Shown: positions 1 through 13,411, numbered from the stretch's first letter. The stretch: 64,000 bases of DNA from Planktotalea arctica (GCF_002105285.1 NZ_MUHR01000011.1:62001-126000), one strand, 5' to 3'. Notes: generated from the letters alone by a model not told the origin. Made by a program: numbers and translations.

Positions 1-153
1 TTGGGGGATGGATCGCTTGGGGCATTGGCGCTGCGCAGAGGCATCGCGCCGATGCCAGCTTCGCTGACCCCCAAGGTAATGGAAGCGCTTGAACTGGTGC
101 TTGGGCAGCTGAAACAAGTGCAAACGCTGGATCGATCGTCTGCGAGGATGTGA
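1..153 (+). CDS. 3' end of an unidentified gene
   Basis: An open frame enters from the left edge and ends at a TGA at 151-153, giving the last 50 residues of a protein. The tail is Leu/Ala-rich and ends in RSSARM. It lies 76 bases before cysE on the same strand. I do not recognise the family from this fragment, and the frame is short enough that coding is likely rather than proven. Confidence 0.45.
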   Translation: MGDGSLGALALRRGIAPMPASLTPKVMEALELVLGQLKQVQTLDRSSARM

Positions 154-229
154 AACATCACCCCTTTGCATTTGTCCTGCGCCGCATAGATGGTGTAGGG
201 TAGATGTGCAGAAAAAAAGGATGAATTTC

Positions 230-1042
230 ATGGCACAGGCCAGACAACCGCTTCACCGCATCGACCCCGTTTGGGAGCGCATTTCGCACGAAGCCCAAGA
301 GGCGGTGCGCGCGGAGCCACTTATGGGCGGGCTTTTGCATGCCTGCATTCTGCATCATGACAATCTGGAAAAAGCGCTGTCCTATCGCTTTTCGGCCAAG
401 CTGCATTCCAACGAGATGAGCCAGCTGATCCTGCGCGACATCGCGGATGAGGCCTTTGCCGACAAGCCCGATATCGTCGAAGCGGCGCGCGCGGATTTGA
501 TGGCGATCTATGATCGTGATCCGGCCTGCCATCGCCTTTTGCAGCCCATCGTATTCTTCAAGGGGTTTCAGGCGATGCAGGCCTACCGGATCGCCCATTG
601 GCTTTGGGGGCAAGGGCGCGAGGACCTTTCGTATTTCGTGCAAATGCGCGTGTCGGAGATTTTCGGCGTTGATATCCACCCTGCTGCGCGCATTGGCAAA
701 GGCATCATGATCGATCACGCACATTCCATTGTGATCGGCGAAACGGCGGTTGTGGGTGACAACGTCTCGATGCTGCATTCCGTGACGCTGGGCGGAACAG
801 GCAAGCAAGAGGAAGAGCGTCATCCCAAGATCGGCGATGGAGTGATGATTGGCGCAGGCGCGAAAGTGCTGGGCAATATCAAGATCGGCGCATGTAGCCG
901 CATTGCTGCAGGCTCGGTCGTTCTGGCGGAAGTGCCGCCGTGCAAGACGGTCGCGGGCGTACCTGCGAAGATCGTGGGCGAGGCGGGCTGTGATCAGCCG
1001 TCGGTTTCCATGGACCAGTTGATCAATTCTGCGCCGAAGTGA
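230..1042 (+). CDS. cysE: serine O-acetyltransferase
   Basis: CysE transfers acetyl from acetyl-CoA to L-serine, making O-acetylserine for cysteine synthesis in the cytoplasm. The 270-residue product has the family layout: an alpha-helical N-terminal half (about 1-140, with the AEPLMGG and ILHH segments) and a C-terminal left-handed beta-helix of hexapeptide repeats (about 150-250). The catalytic DHAH motif falls at about 162-165, and LGGTGK follows. I chose ATG 230 because AAGG lies about 9 bases upstream; a GTG at 206 and an ATG at 221 are in frame but badly spaced. A hairpin terminator follows, so it is probably monocistronic. Confidence 0.95.
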   Translation: MAQARQPLHRIDPVWERISHEAQEAVRAEPLMGGLLHACILHHDNLEKALSYRFSAKLHSNEMSQLILRDIADEAFADKPDIVEAARADLMAIYDRDPACHRLLQPIVFFKGFQAMQAYRIAHWLWGQGREDLSYFVQMRVSEIFGVDIHPAARIGKGIMIDHAHSIVIGETAVVGDNVSMLHSVTLGGTGKQEEERHPKIGDGVMIGAGAKVLGNIKIGACSRIAAGSVVLAEVPPCKTVAGVPAKIVGEAGCDQPSVSMDQLINSAPK

Positions 1043-1051
1043 TCCGAGTGG

Positions 1052-1079
1052 CTGCGGGCGCGGCCCGCAGACTTGTTTT
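1052..1079 (+). terminator. probable cysE terminator
   Basis: CTGCGGGC and GCCCGCAG form an 8-bp perfect stem around a 3-base loop, ten bases after the cysE stop. The stretch after it is T-rich (ACTTGTTTT). Confidence 0.65.
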
Positions 1080-1080
1080 A

Positions 1081-1138
1081 GCCTGACCCTATGGGGGTCA
1101 GGCGGTGCCTCCGGCGGGAGTTTAAGGGCAAGATGAAG
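1081..1138 (+). repeat. 3' module copy A: hairpin plus tail
   Basis: GCCTGACCC and GGGTCAGGC form a 9-bp stem (1081-1103). It is followed by a tail at 1107-1138 that starts CCTCCGGCGGGAGTTTA and ends GGCAAGATGAAG. The same architecture recurs downstream of other genes in this window, always sense to the gene it follows; here that gene is cysE. Confidence 0.6.
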
Positions 1139-1139
1139 A

Positions 1140-2372
1140 TCAGGCGAGCATGGCGATGGGATTTTCCAGATTTTCTTTGATGGCGGCAAGAAGTTCTGCG
1201 CCGAGCGCGCCATCGATGACGCGGTGATCCACGCTGAGGGTGACGGACATGACCACGGCGATGCCAAGTTCGCCGCTATCTGTGACGACGGGTTTCTTCA
1301 CGCCAGCGCCAACCGCGAGGATCGCGCCGTGAGGCGGATTGATCACCGCATCGAAGTTGTCGATGCCCATCATGCCAAGGTTGGAAATTGCAAAGCTGCC
1401 GCCTTGATATTCATGCGGCGCAAGTTTGCGGGTTTTGGCGCGGGCTGCGAGGTCTTTCATTTCGGCCGAGAGCGAAGAAAGTGTTTTGCTTTCTGCGTCT
1501 TGCAACACGGGGGTGAATAGCCCGCCCTCGATTGCGACGGCCACAGCTACATCCGAAGCCTGCATTTGCAGAATGCGATCACCGGCCCAGACGGCATTGG
1601 CGGCAGGGACTTGTTGCAAGGCCAATGCACAGGCTTTGATGATGAAATCATTGACCGAGAGTTTGATATCGCGGCTCGACAGTTGTTTGTTGAGCTCGCT
1701 GCGAAACTCTAGCAGCGCATCGAGGTGGATATCACGGCGAAGATAGAAATGCGGGATGGTTTGTTTCGCTTCGGTGAGGCGTGCGGCGATGATCTTGCGC
1801 ATGCCGTCGAGCGCGACTTCGGTGAAGGCGCGGCCCTCGTACATGCGGGTGATCGTGTTTGGATCGGTGGGTGCAGGCACAATGGGCGTTAGTGTAGTTT
1901 TGGCCGCTTTCGGCGCAGCGCTCGTTTGCGCCGTGTCGAGGTCTGCTTTGACAATGCGGCCTTTGGGGCCAGAGCCAGCGAGCGCGCCGAGATCGATCCC
2001 CTTATCCGCAGCAATGCGGCGGGCCAAGGGAGAGGCAAAGATGCGTCTTTCGTTTGTTGGTCTGGGCTTTGTTTGTTGCACCGACTGCTCTTTCGGCTGC
2101 TGCGCTGTCATTGCCTCCGGCGCAGTTTCGCCGTCCTCCAGCAAGAGCGCGATAGGACTGTTTACTTTCACTCCAGCCGTGCCTTCGGCCACCAGCAGCT
2201 TGCCGATCACGCCGTCATCGACGGCTTCAAATTCCATCGTCGCCTTGTCGGTTTCGATTTCGGCCAAAAGATCGCCGGAGGAGACCGTGTCACCCTCCTT
2301 AACGAGCCACTTGGCCAGCGTGCCTTCTTCCATCGTGGGGGAAAGCGCGGGCATGAGGATTTCGAGTGCCAT
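1140..2372 (-). CDS. pdhC: pyruvate dehydrogenase E2, dihydrolipoamide acetyltransferase
   Basis: This is the E2 core of the pyruvate dehydrogenase complex; it moves the acetyl group from lipoamide to CoA. The 410-residue protein has one N-terminal lipoyl domain (1-80, lipoyl Lys43 in ETDKATM), an Ala/Pro-rich linker, a peripheral subunit-binding domain (about 109-146, with FASPLARR and GRIVKADL) and the catalytic acyltransferase domain ending in DHRVIDG (His383, Asp387). It is the last gene of pdhA-pdhB-pdhC, 12 bases after pdhB. The Lys43 lipoate would come from a lipoate pathway such as LipA, encoded at 35.6 kb. Confidence 0.96.
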   Translation of the reverse strand: MALEILMPALSPTMEEGTLAKWLVKEGDTVSSGDLLAEIETDKATMEFEAVDDGVIGKLLVAEGTAGVKVNSPIALLLEDGETAPEAMTAQQPKEQSVQQTKPRPTNERRIFASPLARRIAADKGIDLGALAGSGPKGRIVKADLDTAQTSAAPKAAKTTLTPIVPAPTDPNTITRMYEGRAFTEVALDGMRKIIAARLTEAKQTIPHFYLRRDIHLDALLEFRSELNKQLSSRDIKLSVNDFIIKACALALQQVPAANAVWAGDRILQMQASDVAVAVAIEGGLFTPVLQDAESKTLSSLSAEMKDLAARAKTRKLAPHEYQGGSFAISNLGMMGIDNFDAVINPPHGAILAVGAGVKKPVVTDSGELGIAVVMSVTLSVDHRVIDGALGAELLAAIKENLENPIAMLA

Positions 2373-2384
2373 TGGTATCTTCCC

Positions 2385-3749
2385 TTAACGATAGGTTACT
2401 TTTTGCACCGCTTCGATCACTTCTGCAGTGGTGGTCAGCGCGAGTTTTTCAAGGTTCGCCGCGTAGGGCATCGGCACATCTTTGCCCGTGCAATTGATCA
2501 CGGGGGCATCGAGATAATCAAAGGCCTCCTGCATCAAAGTCGCAGAGATGTAATTGCCGATCGCGCCGACGGGCCAGCCTTCTTCAACAGTCACGCAGCG
2601 GTTGGTTTTCTTGACGCTCTCGATTACGGTTTGCGTGTCCATGGGGCGCAAAGTGCGCAGGTCGATTACTTCGGCTTCGATCCCGTTTTCCGCCAATTTA
2701 TCAGCAGCTTCCAGTGCGTAAGTCATCCCGATCCCAAAGCTGACAATGGTCACGTCCGTGCCGGAGCGCGCGATGCGGGCCTTACCGATGGGAACGGTAA
2801 AATCCTCCAAGTCAGGCACATCAAAAGAGCGCCCGTAGAGGATTTCGTTCTCAAGGAAAATCACCGGATTTGGATCGCGGATCGCAGATTTAAGCAAGCC
2901 CTTGGCGTCCGAAGCGCTGTAGGGCATGACCACCTTGAGGCCGGGAATATGCGCATACCACGCGGCGTAATCTTGCGAGTGCTGCGCACCGACGCGCGCC
3001 GCAGCGCCGTTGGGGCCGCGAAACACCATAGGGGCGCCCATTTGACCGCCCGACATATAAAGCGTCTTGGCGGCGGAATTAATAATTTGATCAATGGCTT
3101 GCATGGCGAAGTTAAACGTCATGAATTCCACGATGGGTTTGAGCCCACCAAAGGCAGCGCCAACGGCGATGCCGGTAAATCCGTGCTCGGTGATCGGCGT
3201 GTCCATCACGCGTTTATGGCCGAATTCATCTAGCATGCCTTGGGAAATCTTGTAGGCACCCTGGTATTCGCCCACTTCTTCGCCCATCAGGAAAACGTCT
3301 TCGTCGCGGCGCATTTCTTCGCTCATGGCATCGCGCAAGGCCTCGCGCACGGTTTGTTGTTTCATCGCCGTGCCCTCGGGCCAGTCGGGGGCAGGCGCGC
3401 TCCACTCGGGTGTGGCCACGGGCGCGCTCACCTGTGCAGGGGCGCTCGCGGCTGGGGTCGCAGACGTGGGCGCAGACGTGGGCGCAGCAACCGCATCAGC
3501 ACTATCGCCATCCTCCAAAAGCAGGGCAATGGCGGTGTTTACAGCCACGCCAGCACTGCCCTCGGGGACCAGAATTTTACCGATGACCCCATCATCGACC
3601 GCCTCGAATTCCATCGTGGCCTTGTCGGTTTCGATTTCAGCAAGGATATCGCCAGAAGCGACTGTATCGCCTTCCTTAACAAGCCATTTGGCGAGCGTGC
3701 CTTCTTCCATCGTTGGGGACAGGGCGGGCATTAGGATTTCATTAGCCAT
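2385..3749 (-). CDS. pdhB: pyruvate dehydrogenase E1 beta subunit with lipoyl domain
   Basis: This is the beta half of the thiamine-diphosphate E1 that decarboxylates pyruvate. At 454 residues it is longer than a plain E1 beta (about 330) because residues 1-80 are a complete lipoyl domain with Lys43 in ETDKATM, nearly identical to the one in PdhC. A low-complexity Ala/Pro/Val hinge (about 84-125) joins it to the transketolase-type core, which has [11 protein letters not shown] and [12 protein letters not shown] lipoylated E1 beta is known from other alphaproteobacteria. It starts 3 bases after the pdhA stop. Confidence 0.96.
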   Translation of the reverse strand: MANEILMPALSPTMEEGTLAKWLVKEGDTVASGDILAEIETDKATMEFEAVDDGVIGKILVPEGSAGVAVNTAIALLLEDGDSADAVAAPTSAPTSATPAASAPAQVSAPVATPEWSAPAPDWPEGTAMKQQTVREALRDAMSEEMRRDEDVFLMGEEVGEYQGAYKISQGMLDEFGHKRVMDTPITEHGFTGIAVGAAFGGLKPIVEFMTFNFAMQAIDQIINSAAKTLYMSGGQMGAPMVFRGPNGAAARVGAQHSQDYAAWYAHIPGLKVVMPYSASDAKGLLKSAIRDPNPVIFLENEILYGRSFDVPDLEDFTVPIGKARIARSGTDVTIVSFGIGMTYALEAADKLAENGIEAEVIDLRTLRPMDTQTVIESVKKTNRCVTVEEGWPVGAIGNYISATLMQEAFDYLDAPVINCTGKDVPMPYAANLEKLALTTTAEVIEAVQKVTYR

Positions 3750-3752
3750 GAT

Positions 3753-4754
3753 TTACACCTCTACCTCTGCATAAATATCCGTCCAAAGCTCCGAGAGATC
3801 AGGCTGCGGGCTTTCCTTGGCGAATTCAGCTGAGGCGTTCACCACTTTCTTGATCTCTTTATCAATCGCTTTCAGATCGTCCTCGCTCGCGTGTTTGCCC
3901 GTCAGCAGTATTTCGCGCACTTGCTCGATCGGGTCGCGTTCGTCGCGCATTTTCTGCACTTCTTCGCGGGTGCGGTATTTTGCGGGATCGGACATGGAGT
4001 GGCCGCGATAGCGATAGGTTTTGATCTCCAGAATGTAGGGGCCCTTGCCAGAGCGGCAGTGTTTCACCGCGCGCTCGCCCGCGTCCTTGACGGCCAGTAC
4101 ATCCATGCCGTCCACCGCTTCGCCCGGGATGCCAAAGGCCTCACCGCGCATATAGATATCTGGCGAGGATGTGGAGCGATGTTGCGACGTTCCCATGGCG
4201 TACTGGTTGTTTTCAATGACGAAAATACATGGAAGCTCCCAAAGTGCCGCCATATTGAAGGTCTCGTAGACCTGTCCTTGGTTCGCAGCGCCATCGCCAA
4301 AGTAGGTAAAGGTGACGCGCCCGTTTTCTTTGTACTTGTCCGCAAATGCAAGGCCCGCACCGAGCGGCACCTGAGCCGCAACGATCCCGTGGCCACCATA
4401 GAAATGTTTCTCTTTGGAGAACATGTGCATGGAGCCGCCCTTGCCTTTGGAATAGCCCCCCTCGCGGCCCGTAAGCTCGGCCATGACGCCGTTCGGATCC
4501 ATTCCGCAGGCCAGCATATGGCCGTGATCACGGTAGGAGGTGATGCGCTTGTCGCCTTCCTCTGCAGCGGCCTCGAGGCCCACAACGACCGCTTCCTGGC
4601 CAATATAAAGATGGCAGAAGCCGCCGATCAGGCCCATGCCATAAAGCTGGCCCGCCTTTTCCTCAAAGCGGCGGATCAGCAGCATGTCCTTGTAATAGGC
4701 AAGCAATTCGCCTGCCGAGACATTTGGTTTTGCAGATGTTTTTCGCGCGGCCAT
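3753..4754 (-). CDS. pdhA: pyruvate dehydrogenase E1 alpha subunit
   Basis: This is the alpha subunit of the E1 heterotetramer. The 333-residue product carries the thiamine diphosphate motif, GDGAANQG running to ENNQYAMG about 30 residues later. It also has GHGIVAAQVPLGAGLAFA and the phosphorylation-loop-like segment YRYRGHSMSDPAKYR seen in E1 alpha proteins. It is the first gene of the leftward pdhABC operon. Upstream is a probable sigma-70 promoter with an inverted-repeat operator lying over the expected transcription start. The SD-like GGGAGGG precedes the ATG. Confidence 0.96.
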   Translation of the reverse strand: MAARKTSAKPNVSAGELLAYYKDMLLIRRFEEKAGQLYGMGLIGGFCHLYIGQEAVVVGLEAAAEEGDKRITSYRDHGHMLACGMDPNGVMAELTGREGGYSKGKGGSMHMFSKEKHFYGGHGIVAAQVPLGAGLAFADKYKENGRVTFTYFGDGAANQGQVYETFNMAALWELPCIFVIENNQYAMGTSQHRSTSSPDIYMRGEAFGIPGEAVDGMDVLAVKDAGERAVKHCRSGKGPYILEIKTYRYRGHSMSDPAKYRTREEVQKMRDERDPIEQVREILLTGKHASEDDLKAIDKEIKKVVNASAEFAKESPQPDLSELWTDIYAEVEV

Positions 4755-4782
4755 GGTCTGCGTGCCCTCCCAGAGACAGAGA

Positions 4783-4830
4783 TAGTTTAGCGTTAAACTA
4801 CATGATACCGCATTGAATGCAGGCTGACCA
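4783..4830 (-). promoter_or_regulatory. pdhA promoter with palindromic operator
   Basis: On the minus strand TGGTCA (4825-4830) and TATCAT (4802-4807) sit 17 bases apart, a reasonable sigma-70 promoter. Directly downstream is TAGTTTA-ACGC-TAAACTA (4783-4800), a perfect 7-bp inverted repeat with a 4-base centre covering the expected +1. That position fits a repressor operator for the pdh operon. The regulator is not encoded next to it. Confidence 0.6.
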
Positions 4831-4873
4831 GAGGGGTGATTTCGAATGCAGGCCTTTTCGCGGCAAAGCCCCG

Positions 4874-5176
4874 TTAGCGCACGACGATTTCATCAGCCCG
4901 CAGCAGGCCCAGCACATCGCGCGCCTGTTGATCCAATAGATCGAGGTCGAGGAACGTATCGGAGAGCCGCTTTGTCAGGTTTTCCATATCGTCAACTTCG
5001 GCCTGCAACTCGGTCAATTGTGCGCTCAGCTCACGCGCAGCGACGGTGATTTCCGCGCGCCGGAACACGCCGTAATCGCCCTGAACCGCCGCAAATGTGA
5101 AATAGGTCGCAAGGCTGAAGGCCACTGCGAAATAGATCAATGCGCCCAGCGCGGGTTTTGCGGTTTTGGATGTCAT
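4874..5176 (-). CDS. FtsB/DivIC-family septum formation initiator
   Basis: This is a 100-residue bitopic membrane protein. A short cytoplasmic tail is followed by one membrane helix (about 9-29) and then a heptad-like coiled coil (about 40-75: LSAQLTELQAEVDDMENLTKRL). This is the FtsB/DivIC plan; such proteins bridge FtsQ and FtsL in the divisome. In alphaproteobacteria the gene typically lies just upstream of pdhA, as here, with 119 bases between them that hold the pdh promoter. Identification rests on layout and neighbourhood more than on individual residues. Confidence 0.82.
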   Translation of the reverse strand: MTSKTAKPALGALIYFAVAFSLATYFTFAAVQGDYGVFRRAEITVAARELSAQLTELQAEVDDMENLTKRLSDTFLDLDLLDQQARDVLGLLRADEIVVR

Positions 5177-5320
5177 ACTGGCCTCGGTTGGCGAGTCTTG
5201 CGCTCGCTGTGCAAAGTATGTGCCACGAAGGTTTGACGCAGGTCAGCCCCTTTTCCCCCTAAAGCGGGAAGTGAGGCAGAGGTGTGTGATGGAAGGCACA
5301 ATTCTTGGGCTTGATGCGGC

Positions 5321-6316
5321 TCAAACCGCCCTTAGCGATTTCAGAATATCAGCAGCCAATTGGAACGAGCGCACGCGCGCCGCGTGATCATGGATCATCC
5401 CCGTTACCATGATCTCATCAGGTTGGTATCGCGTGATAATTTCATCAAGCTGACGATACACACTGTCCGGCGCGCCGGTGGCAGAGCACGACAGCGCATG
5501 ATTTACGCCCTGCATAACGGGCGCGGGCACATGTGCTTCGATGTCGTTGACGGGCAGGGGCAAGGGCCCGGGCCGCCCCGTGCGCAAACGCGCGAAGGCA
5601 AGGATTTGCGAAGAGCGCAGGAAAGCAGCTTCTTCATCGCTTGGCGCAGCGCACACGCCCGCAGCAAGCATCGCGTGGGGCTTTTCGAGTGTGCTCGATG
5701 GCTGGAACGTGCTGCGATAGATATGCAGCGCTTGCTCCAGCATGTCTGGCGCAAAATGCGAAGCGAACGCATAGGGCAGGCCGAGATAAGCCGCGAGCTG
5801 TGCACCGTACAGGCTGGAGCCAAGTATCCAGACCGGCACATTTGTACCTTGCCCGGGAATCGCGCGCACGGGCGCGGTGTCATCGCCGTCTGCAAGGTAG
5901 CCGATCAATTCCTGCACATCCGTCGGGAAACTATCCTCTGGCGCCATGTGCCGGCGCAGCGCCCGCGCGGTCGCCATGTCCGATCCGGGTGCGCGGCCAA
6001 GGCCAAGGTCGATGCGATCGGGATAAAGCGTGGCCAGCGTGCCGAACTGCTCTGCAATCACCAGCGGCGCATGGTTGGGCAACATTATGCCGCCCGCGCC
6101 AACGCGGATGGTTTTGGTGGCCGCCGCGATCTGCGCAATAACAATGGAGGTCGCAGCGCTGGCGATCCCGGGCATGTTGTGATGCTCGGCCAGCCAATAG
6201 CGTTTGTAGCCTGCCGTTTCAGCCGCTTGCGCCAAAGACACGCTATTCAGGATCGCGTCGCGCGCAGTTTGGCCCTCTGGAATGGGCGATAAATCAAGCA
6301 GCGAAAAAGCATCCAT
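5321..6316 (-). CDS. LLM-class flavin-dependent oxidoreductase
   Basis: This is a 331-residue luciferase-like monooxygenase family protein, probably using reduced flavin. It has the recognisable [20 protein letters not shown] block, [20 protein letters not shown], and LGLGRAPG. The frame is open further upstream, but ATG 6316 lies one base after the mnmA stop and begins the conserved [15 protein letters not shown], so translation is probably coupled to mnmA. The substrate cannot be inferred; proteins of this subgroup are often annotated only as alkanal monooxygenase-like. Confidence 0.88.
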   Translation of the reverse strand: MDAFSLLDLSPIPEGQTARDAILNSVSLAQAAETAGYKRYWLAEHHNMPGIASAATSIVIAQIAAATKTIRVGAGGIMLPNHAPLVIAEQFGTLATLYPDRIDLGLGRAPGSDMATARALRRHMAPEDSFPTDVQELIGYLADGDDTAPVRAIPGQGTNVPVWILGSSLYGAQLAAYLGLPYAFASHFAPDMLEQALHIYRSTFQPSSTLEKPHAMLAAGVCAAPSDEEAAFLRSSQILAFARLRTGRPGPLPLPVNDIEAHVPAPVMQGVNHALSCSATGAPDSVYRQLDEIITRYQPDEIMVTGMIHDHAARVRSFQLAADILKSLRAV

Positions 6317-6317
6317 A

Positions 6318-7463
6318 CTAGTACCCGCGCCAGATCCAGCCGCCGCCAAAGATGCGGGTGCTATCAACGTCATAGAACACGCAGGCCTGACCCGGTGACA
6401 CGCCGTCTTCTGGCGTGAGCAACTCGACGCTTGCCTCCACCTCTGAAATCGGGCGAATGATCGCAGGGCGCGGCGGACGTGTCGAGCGTACGCGCACCAG
6501 CACATGCCATTCGTCCTGTGACATCAGCGGCGCATCGCCCAGCCAGTTGATCTCGCGCACGGGGATCGTTCGGGTGGACAGCAGCTCTTTCGGGCCAACG
6601 ATCACATGTTTCAGGTCTACATCAAGGCGCACCACATAAAGCGGGGTTTCCAGCCCGCCAATTCCAAGGCCGCGGCGCTGACCGATCGTATAGTGAATGA
6701 CGCCATTATGATGCCCGAGCACATTGCCCTCGGTATCGACGATATCCCCCGGCTCTGCCGCACCGGGGCGCAGTTTTTCAATCACGGCGGCATAATTGCC
6801 GTTGGGCACGAAACAGATATCCTGACTATCGGGCTTGTCCGCGACGCTAAGTCCGAATTTCTCGGCCAGCGCGCGGGTGTCGTCCTTGGAGGGCAGGTGG
6901 CCTAGCGGGAAGCGCAGATAATCCAGCTGCTCTTGCTTGGTGGAAAACAGGAAGTAGCTCTGATCGCGCGCCGAATCGGCGGCGGAGTGCAATTCCGCCT
7001 TGGCAGGCCCCATCATCCGCTGGATATAATGCCCCGTTGCCATGCAATCGGCGTCCAAGTCCTTGGCAGTTTCCAGCAAGTCCTTGAATTTCACCCGCTC
7101 GTTGCAGCGAATGCACGGCACAGGCGTCGCGCCCGCAAGGTAGCTGTCTGCGAACTCGTCGATCACCGCATCTTTAAATTTGTTCTCATAATCCAGGACG
7201 TAATGCGCAAAGCCCATTTCCTCGGCCACGCGGCGCGCATCATGAATATCGCGCCCTGCGCAGCACGCGCCCTTCTTAGCCAGCGCAGCACCGTGATCAT
7301 AGAGCTGCAAGGTCACGCCGACCACGTCATAGCCCTCAGAGGCAAGCTGGGCTGCCACAACAGAGCTGTCCACGCCGCCCGACATCGCCACGACGACGCG
7401 TGTCTCGGATGGGGGTTTGGCAAAGCCAAGACTGTTAAGCGGTGCAGTGCGGTCCAGCGCCAT
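6318..7463 (-). CDS. mnmA: tRNA-specific 2-thiouridylase
   Basis: MnmA thiolates U34 of tRNA-Lys, -Glu and -Gln at C2, using ATP and sulfur relayed to its cysteines. The 381-residue protein has the PP-loop SGGVDSS (28-34), the nucleophilic Cys120 in [10 protein letters not shown], and the second catalytic Cys217 in [12 protein letters not shown]. Start and length match the family. It reads leftward and is followed after one base by the flavin oxidoreductase gene. It ends in TAG, showing that amber is an ordinary stop in this genome. Confidence 0.96.
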   Translation of the reverse strand: MALDRTAPLNSLGFAKPPSETRVVVAMSGGVDSSVVAAQLASEGYDVVGVTLQLYDHGAALAKKGACCAGRDIHDARRVAEEMGFAHYVLDYENKFKDAVIDEFADSYLAGATPVPCIRCNERVKFKDLLETAKDLDADCMATGHYIQRMMGPAKAELHSAADSARDQSYFLFSTKQEQLDYLRFPLGHLPSKDDTRALAEKFGLSVADKPDSQDICFVPNGNYAAVIEKLRPGAAEPGDIVDTEGNVLGHHNGVIHYTIGQRRGLGIGGLETPLYVVRLDVDLKHVIVGPKELLSTRTIPVREINWLGDAPLMSQDEWHVLVRVRSTRPPRPAIIRPISEVEASVELLTPEDGVSPGQACVFYDVDSTRIFGGGWIWRGY

Positions 7464-7588
7464 CGCGGTAACTCCTTACCAAAGCCTAAGAAAATATAGG
7501 AAAATCCTACACACTCTCAAGAGGGGCATTTCACTTTGCTTTAAGAGATTGGGCGCAAAAAGGCCAGCAACAGAAAAGAGGTGAGTAG

Positions 7589-7867
7589 ATGTATCTCAAG
7601 AAAGTCGAAGGGCCGCGTGCGGTCACACTCCCGGGTGGCCAGGTGATGAGCCGCGCCGACCTTCCAAACGCCAAAACGCGCCGCTGGGTCGCATCGCGCA
7701 AGGCCGCCGTTGTGAAAGGTGTCACATACGGGCTGATTTCTATGGACGAGGCGCTCGAACGCTACAGTCTGAGCGAGGAAGAATTCACGCAATGGGTGCA
7801 TGCGGTTGCGATCCATGGCGAAGATGCGTTGAAAACGACCTGTTTGCAGCGCTATAGACAACTTTAA
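7589..7867 (+). CDS. sciP: SciP-like CtrA inhibitory protein (DUF1153)
   Basis: This 92-residue protein is DUF1153: it begins MYLKKVEGPRAVTLPGG, has the basic TRRWVASRKAAVVKGV helix, and ends in a helix-turn-helix with LERYSLSEEEFTQWVHAV. In Caulobacter SciP binds CtrA and blocks its activation of target promoters. That the same role applies here is inferred from homology and from the position 92 bases upstream of ctrA on the same strand. An AGAGGTGAG Shine-Dalgarno region precedes ATG 7589. Confidence 0.88.
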   Translation: MYLKKVEGPRAVTLPGGQVMSRADLPNAKTRRWVASRKAAVVKGVTYGLISMDEALERYSLSEEEFTQWVHAVAIHGEDALKTTCLQRYRQL

Positions 7868-7895
7868 GGAGAATATGTTACCTCTTTTTAACTAG

Positions 7896-7911
7896 GTAAC
7901 GTTGGGTTAAC
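7896..7911 (+). promoter_or_regulatory. near-consensus CtrA site upstream of ctrA
   Basis: GTAA-N7-TTAAC lies 49 bases before the ctrA start codon. It differs at one base from the alphaproteobacterial CtrA consensus TTAA-N7-TTAAC. The placement suggests autoregulation of ctrA, possibly modulated by the SciP made from the gene just upstream. No binding has been tested. Confidence 0.45.
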
Positions 7912-7959
7912 TATTTTCGCCGAACCTGTCCTTGAAGCACATGAAACGGAGTGACCACC

Positions 7960-8676
7960 ATGCGCGTACTCTTGGTTGAGGACGATCCCACGACTTCCAA
8001 AAGCATCGAAATGATGCTGACCCATGCAAATCTTAACGTCTATTCCACCTCCTTCGGGGAAGAGGGAATCGATTTAGCAAAACTTTATGATTACGATTTG
8101 ATCCTTCTGGATTTGAATTTACCGGACATGAACGGGCATGAGGTGCTGCGCCAATTGCGCCTTGCCCGCATTGAAACACCTATTCTGATCCTCTCGGGTT
8201 CGGATGATACAGAGAACAAGATCAAAGGTTTCGGGTTCGGTGCAGATGATTATCTTACCAAGCCGTTCCACCGCGATGAATTGGTTGCACGCATTCATGC
8301 GATCATCCGCCGCTCCAAGGGGCATTCGCAATCGATCATCAACACCGGCAAGATCGCTGTGAATCTTGATGCAAAAACGGTCGAGGTGGCAGGCATGACA
8401 GTGCATTTGACGGGCAAGGAATACCAGATGCTCGAGCTGCTTTCCCTACGCAAAGGCACGACGCTGACCAAGGAAATGTTTCTCAATCATCTCTATGGCG
8501 GCATGGACGAACCTGAATTGAAGATCATCGACGTGTTTATCTGCAAACTGCGTAAGAAACTTTGCGAGGCGACGGGCGAGGATAGTTATATCGAAACGGT
8601 CTGGGGGCGTGGATATGTTCTGCGCGATCCTGTCGATACCGCCCAAAGCGATGCGCCTTTAGCGGCCGTCGGCTAG
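7960..8676 (+). CDS. ctrA: CtrA cell-cycle response regulator
   Basis: This is an OmpR-family regulator of 238 residues. The receiver domain (1-120) has the acidic pair in VEDD, phospho-acceptor Asp51 in LLDLNLPDM and Lys in YLTKPF. The DNA-binding winged helix (about 125-230) includes [29 protein letters not shown], split here as [12 protein letters not shown] and [16 protein letters not shown]. Near identity to known CtrA makes the call firm. In Rhodobacterales CtrA commonly controls motility, gene-transfer agent and related functions and is often dispensable. ATG 7960 is preferred over GTG 7951 because GGAG lies 8 bases before it. The stop is TAG. Confidence 0.96.
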   Translation: MRVLLVEDDPTTSKSIEMMLTHANLNVYSTSFGEEGIDLAKLYDYDLILLDLNLPDMNGHEVLRQLRLARIETPILILSGSDDTENKIKGFGFGADDYLTKPFHRDELVARIHAIIRRSKGHSQSIINTGKIAVNLDAKTVEVAGMTVHLTGKEYQMLELLSLRKGTTLTKEMFLNHLYGGMDEPELKIIDVFICKLRKKLCEATGEDSYIETVWGRGYVLRDPVDTAQSDAPLAAVG

Positions 8677-8755
8677 CGCCCGGATAAAACTTCGCACTCC
8701 TGCCTGGCTTTGCCCCTCTTGTCGCGCCAGCGCCTCCCCCCTATCACTGGGCTGA

Positions 8756-12981
<4,226 letters not shown>

Positions 12982-13089
12982 AATATTAGTTAACAAAATG
13001 TTCTCGTTTGTTCTATTTTTTTCTTTACAGATGAAGCGCTAAATGAGAACAAAGGGTCAACAAAAAGCAGATTAAGCAGGAGACACGCC

Positions 13090-13212
13090 ATGATGGATCA
13101 AATCAAAACAGTCATTGCCCGCGCGGATCGTACCTTGGTGCAGGACGCGATCGGAGCGGTGTCCCTTATGACCATTCTCATGGTTGCCCTGCACATTCCC
13201 GGATTTGCCTGA
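13090..13212 (+). CDS. 40-residue small protein with one hydrophobic helix
   Basis: A short frame begins with two tandem ATGs behind a good AGGAG (13077-13081) and encodes a polar N-terminal half (DQIKTVIARADRTLVQDA) followed by a hydrophobic segment (VSLMTILMVALHIPGFA). The polar head and C-terminal membrane-like helix suggest a small membrane-associated protein. From memory, similar unnamed small proteins occur in other Rhodobacterales, but no function is known to me. It lies 108 bases after recG and just upstream of a candidate structured RNA. Confidence 0.6.
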   Translation: MMDQIKTVIARADRTLVQDAIGAVSLMTILMVALHIPGFA

Positions 13213-13255
13213 TACCTTTTTGCCTCGTGATTTCGTGCCGACCACCGCGCATCCC

Positions 13256-13411
13256 TGTCCCAACTAAGATGCTGAAAAATCCGTCATGTCCCAACTAACG
13301 GATTGTCCTTTCAGGGAGCTTTGCCTAGCTCCGTATCTGGTGAATATCGGGTCCCACACGAAAGCACTTACCTTGCGCCGCCATCCTTTTAAGGATGTGC
13401 GGCGTTTTTTT
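13256..13411 (+). ncRNA. candidate structured RNA or long 3' UTR
   Basis: Between the 40-residue gene and the convergent NifU-like gene the plus strand carries successive hairpins. These are CTGAAA/TTTCAG stacked on AATCCGT/ACGGATT (13272-13314, 13-base loop), GGAGCT-TTGCCT-AGCTCC (13315-13332), and a terminal GC stem followed by seven T (13375-13411). The 12-mer TGTCCCAACTAA occurs twice, at 13256-13267 (single-stranded) and 13287-13298 (mostly in the first loop). No open frame of note fits. It could be an independent sRNA or a processed 3' UTR of the upstream gene. Confidence 0.45.
13375..13411 (+). terminator. intrinsic terminator
   Basis: GCGCCGC and GCGGCG pair around an inner ATCC/GGAT stem, followed by TTTTTTT at 13405-13411. 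It ends rightward transcription from the recG/40-residue gene region and abuts the stop codon of the convergent NifU-like gene. Confidence 0.75.

Noticed and set aside
1926-3233. Long plus-strand frame of 435 codons opposite pdhB and pdhC
   Set aside because: It is antisense to two strongly conserved genes, lacks a matching family, and follows from the high GC content and codon bias of the real strand.
12999-13051. GTTC-N6-GTTC and GAGAACA words near the 40-residue gene, reminiscent of a LexA box
   Set aside because: The alphaproteobacterial LexA consensus is GTTC-N7-GTTC. Here the spacing is 6 and the second arm lies 40 bases away, so it is not a convincing site.
13256-13298. TGTCCCAACTAA repeats as ends of an insertion sequence
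   Set aside because: The two copies are in the same orientation and 31 bases apart, with no transposase or target duplication nearby. An RNA structure explains them better, though a MITE remnant is not fully excluded.
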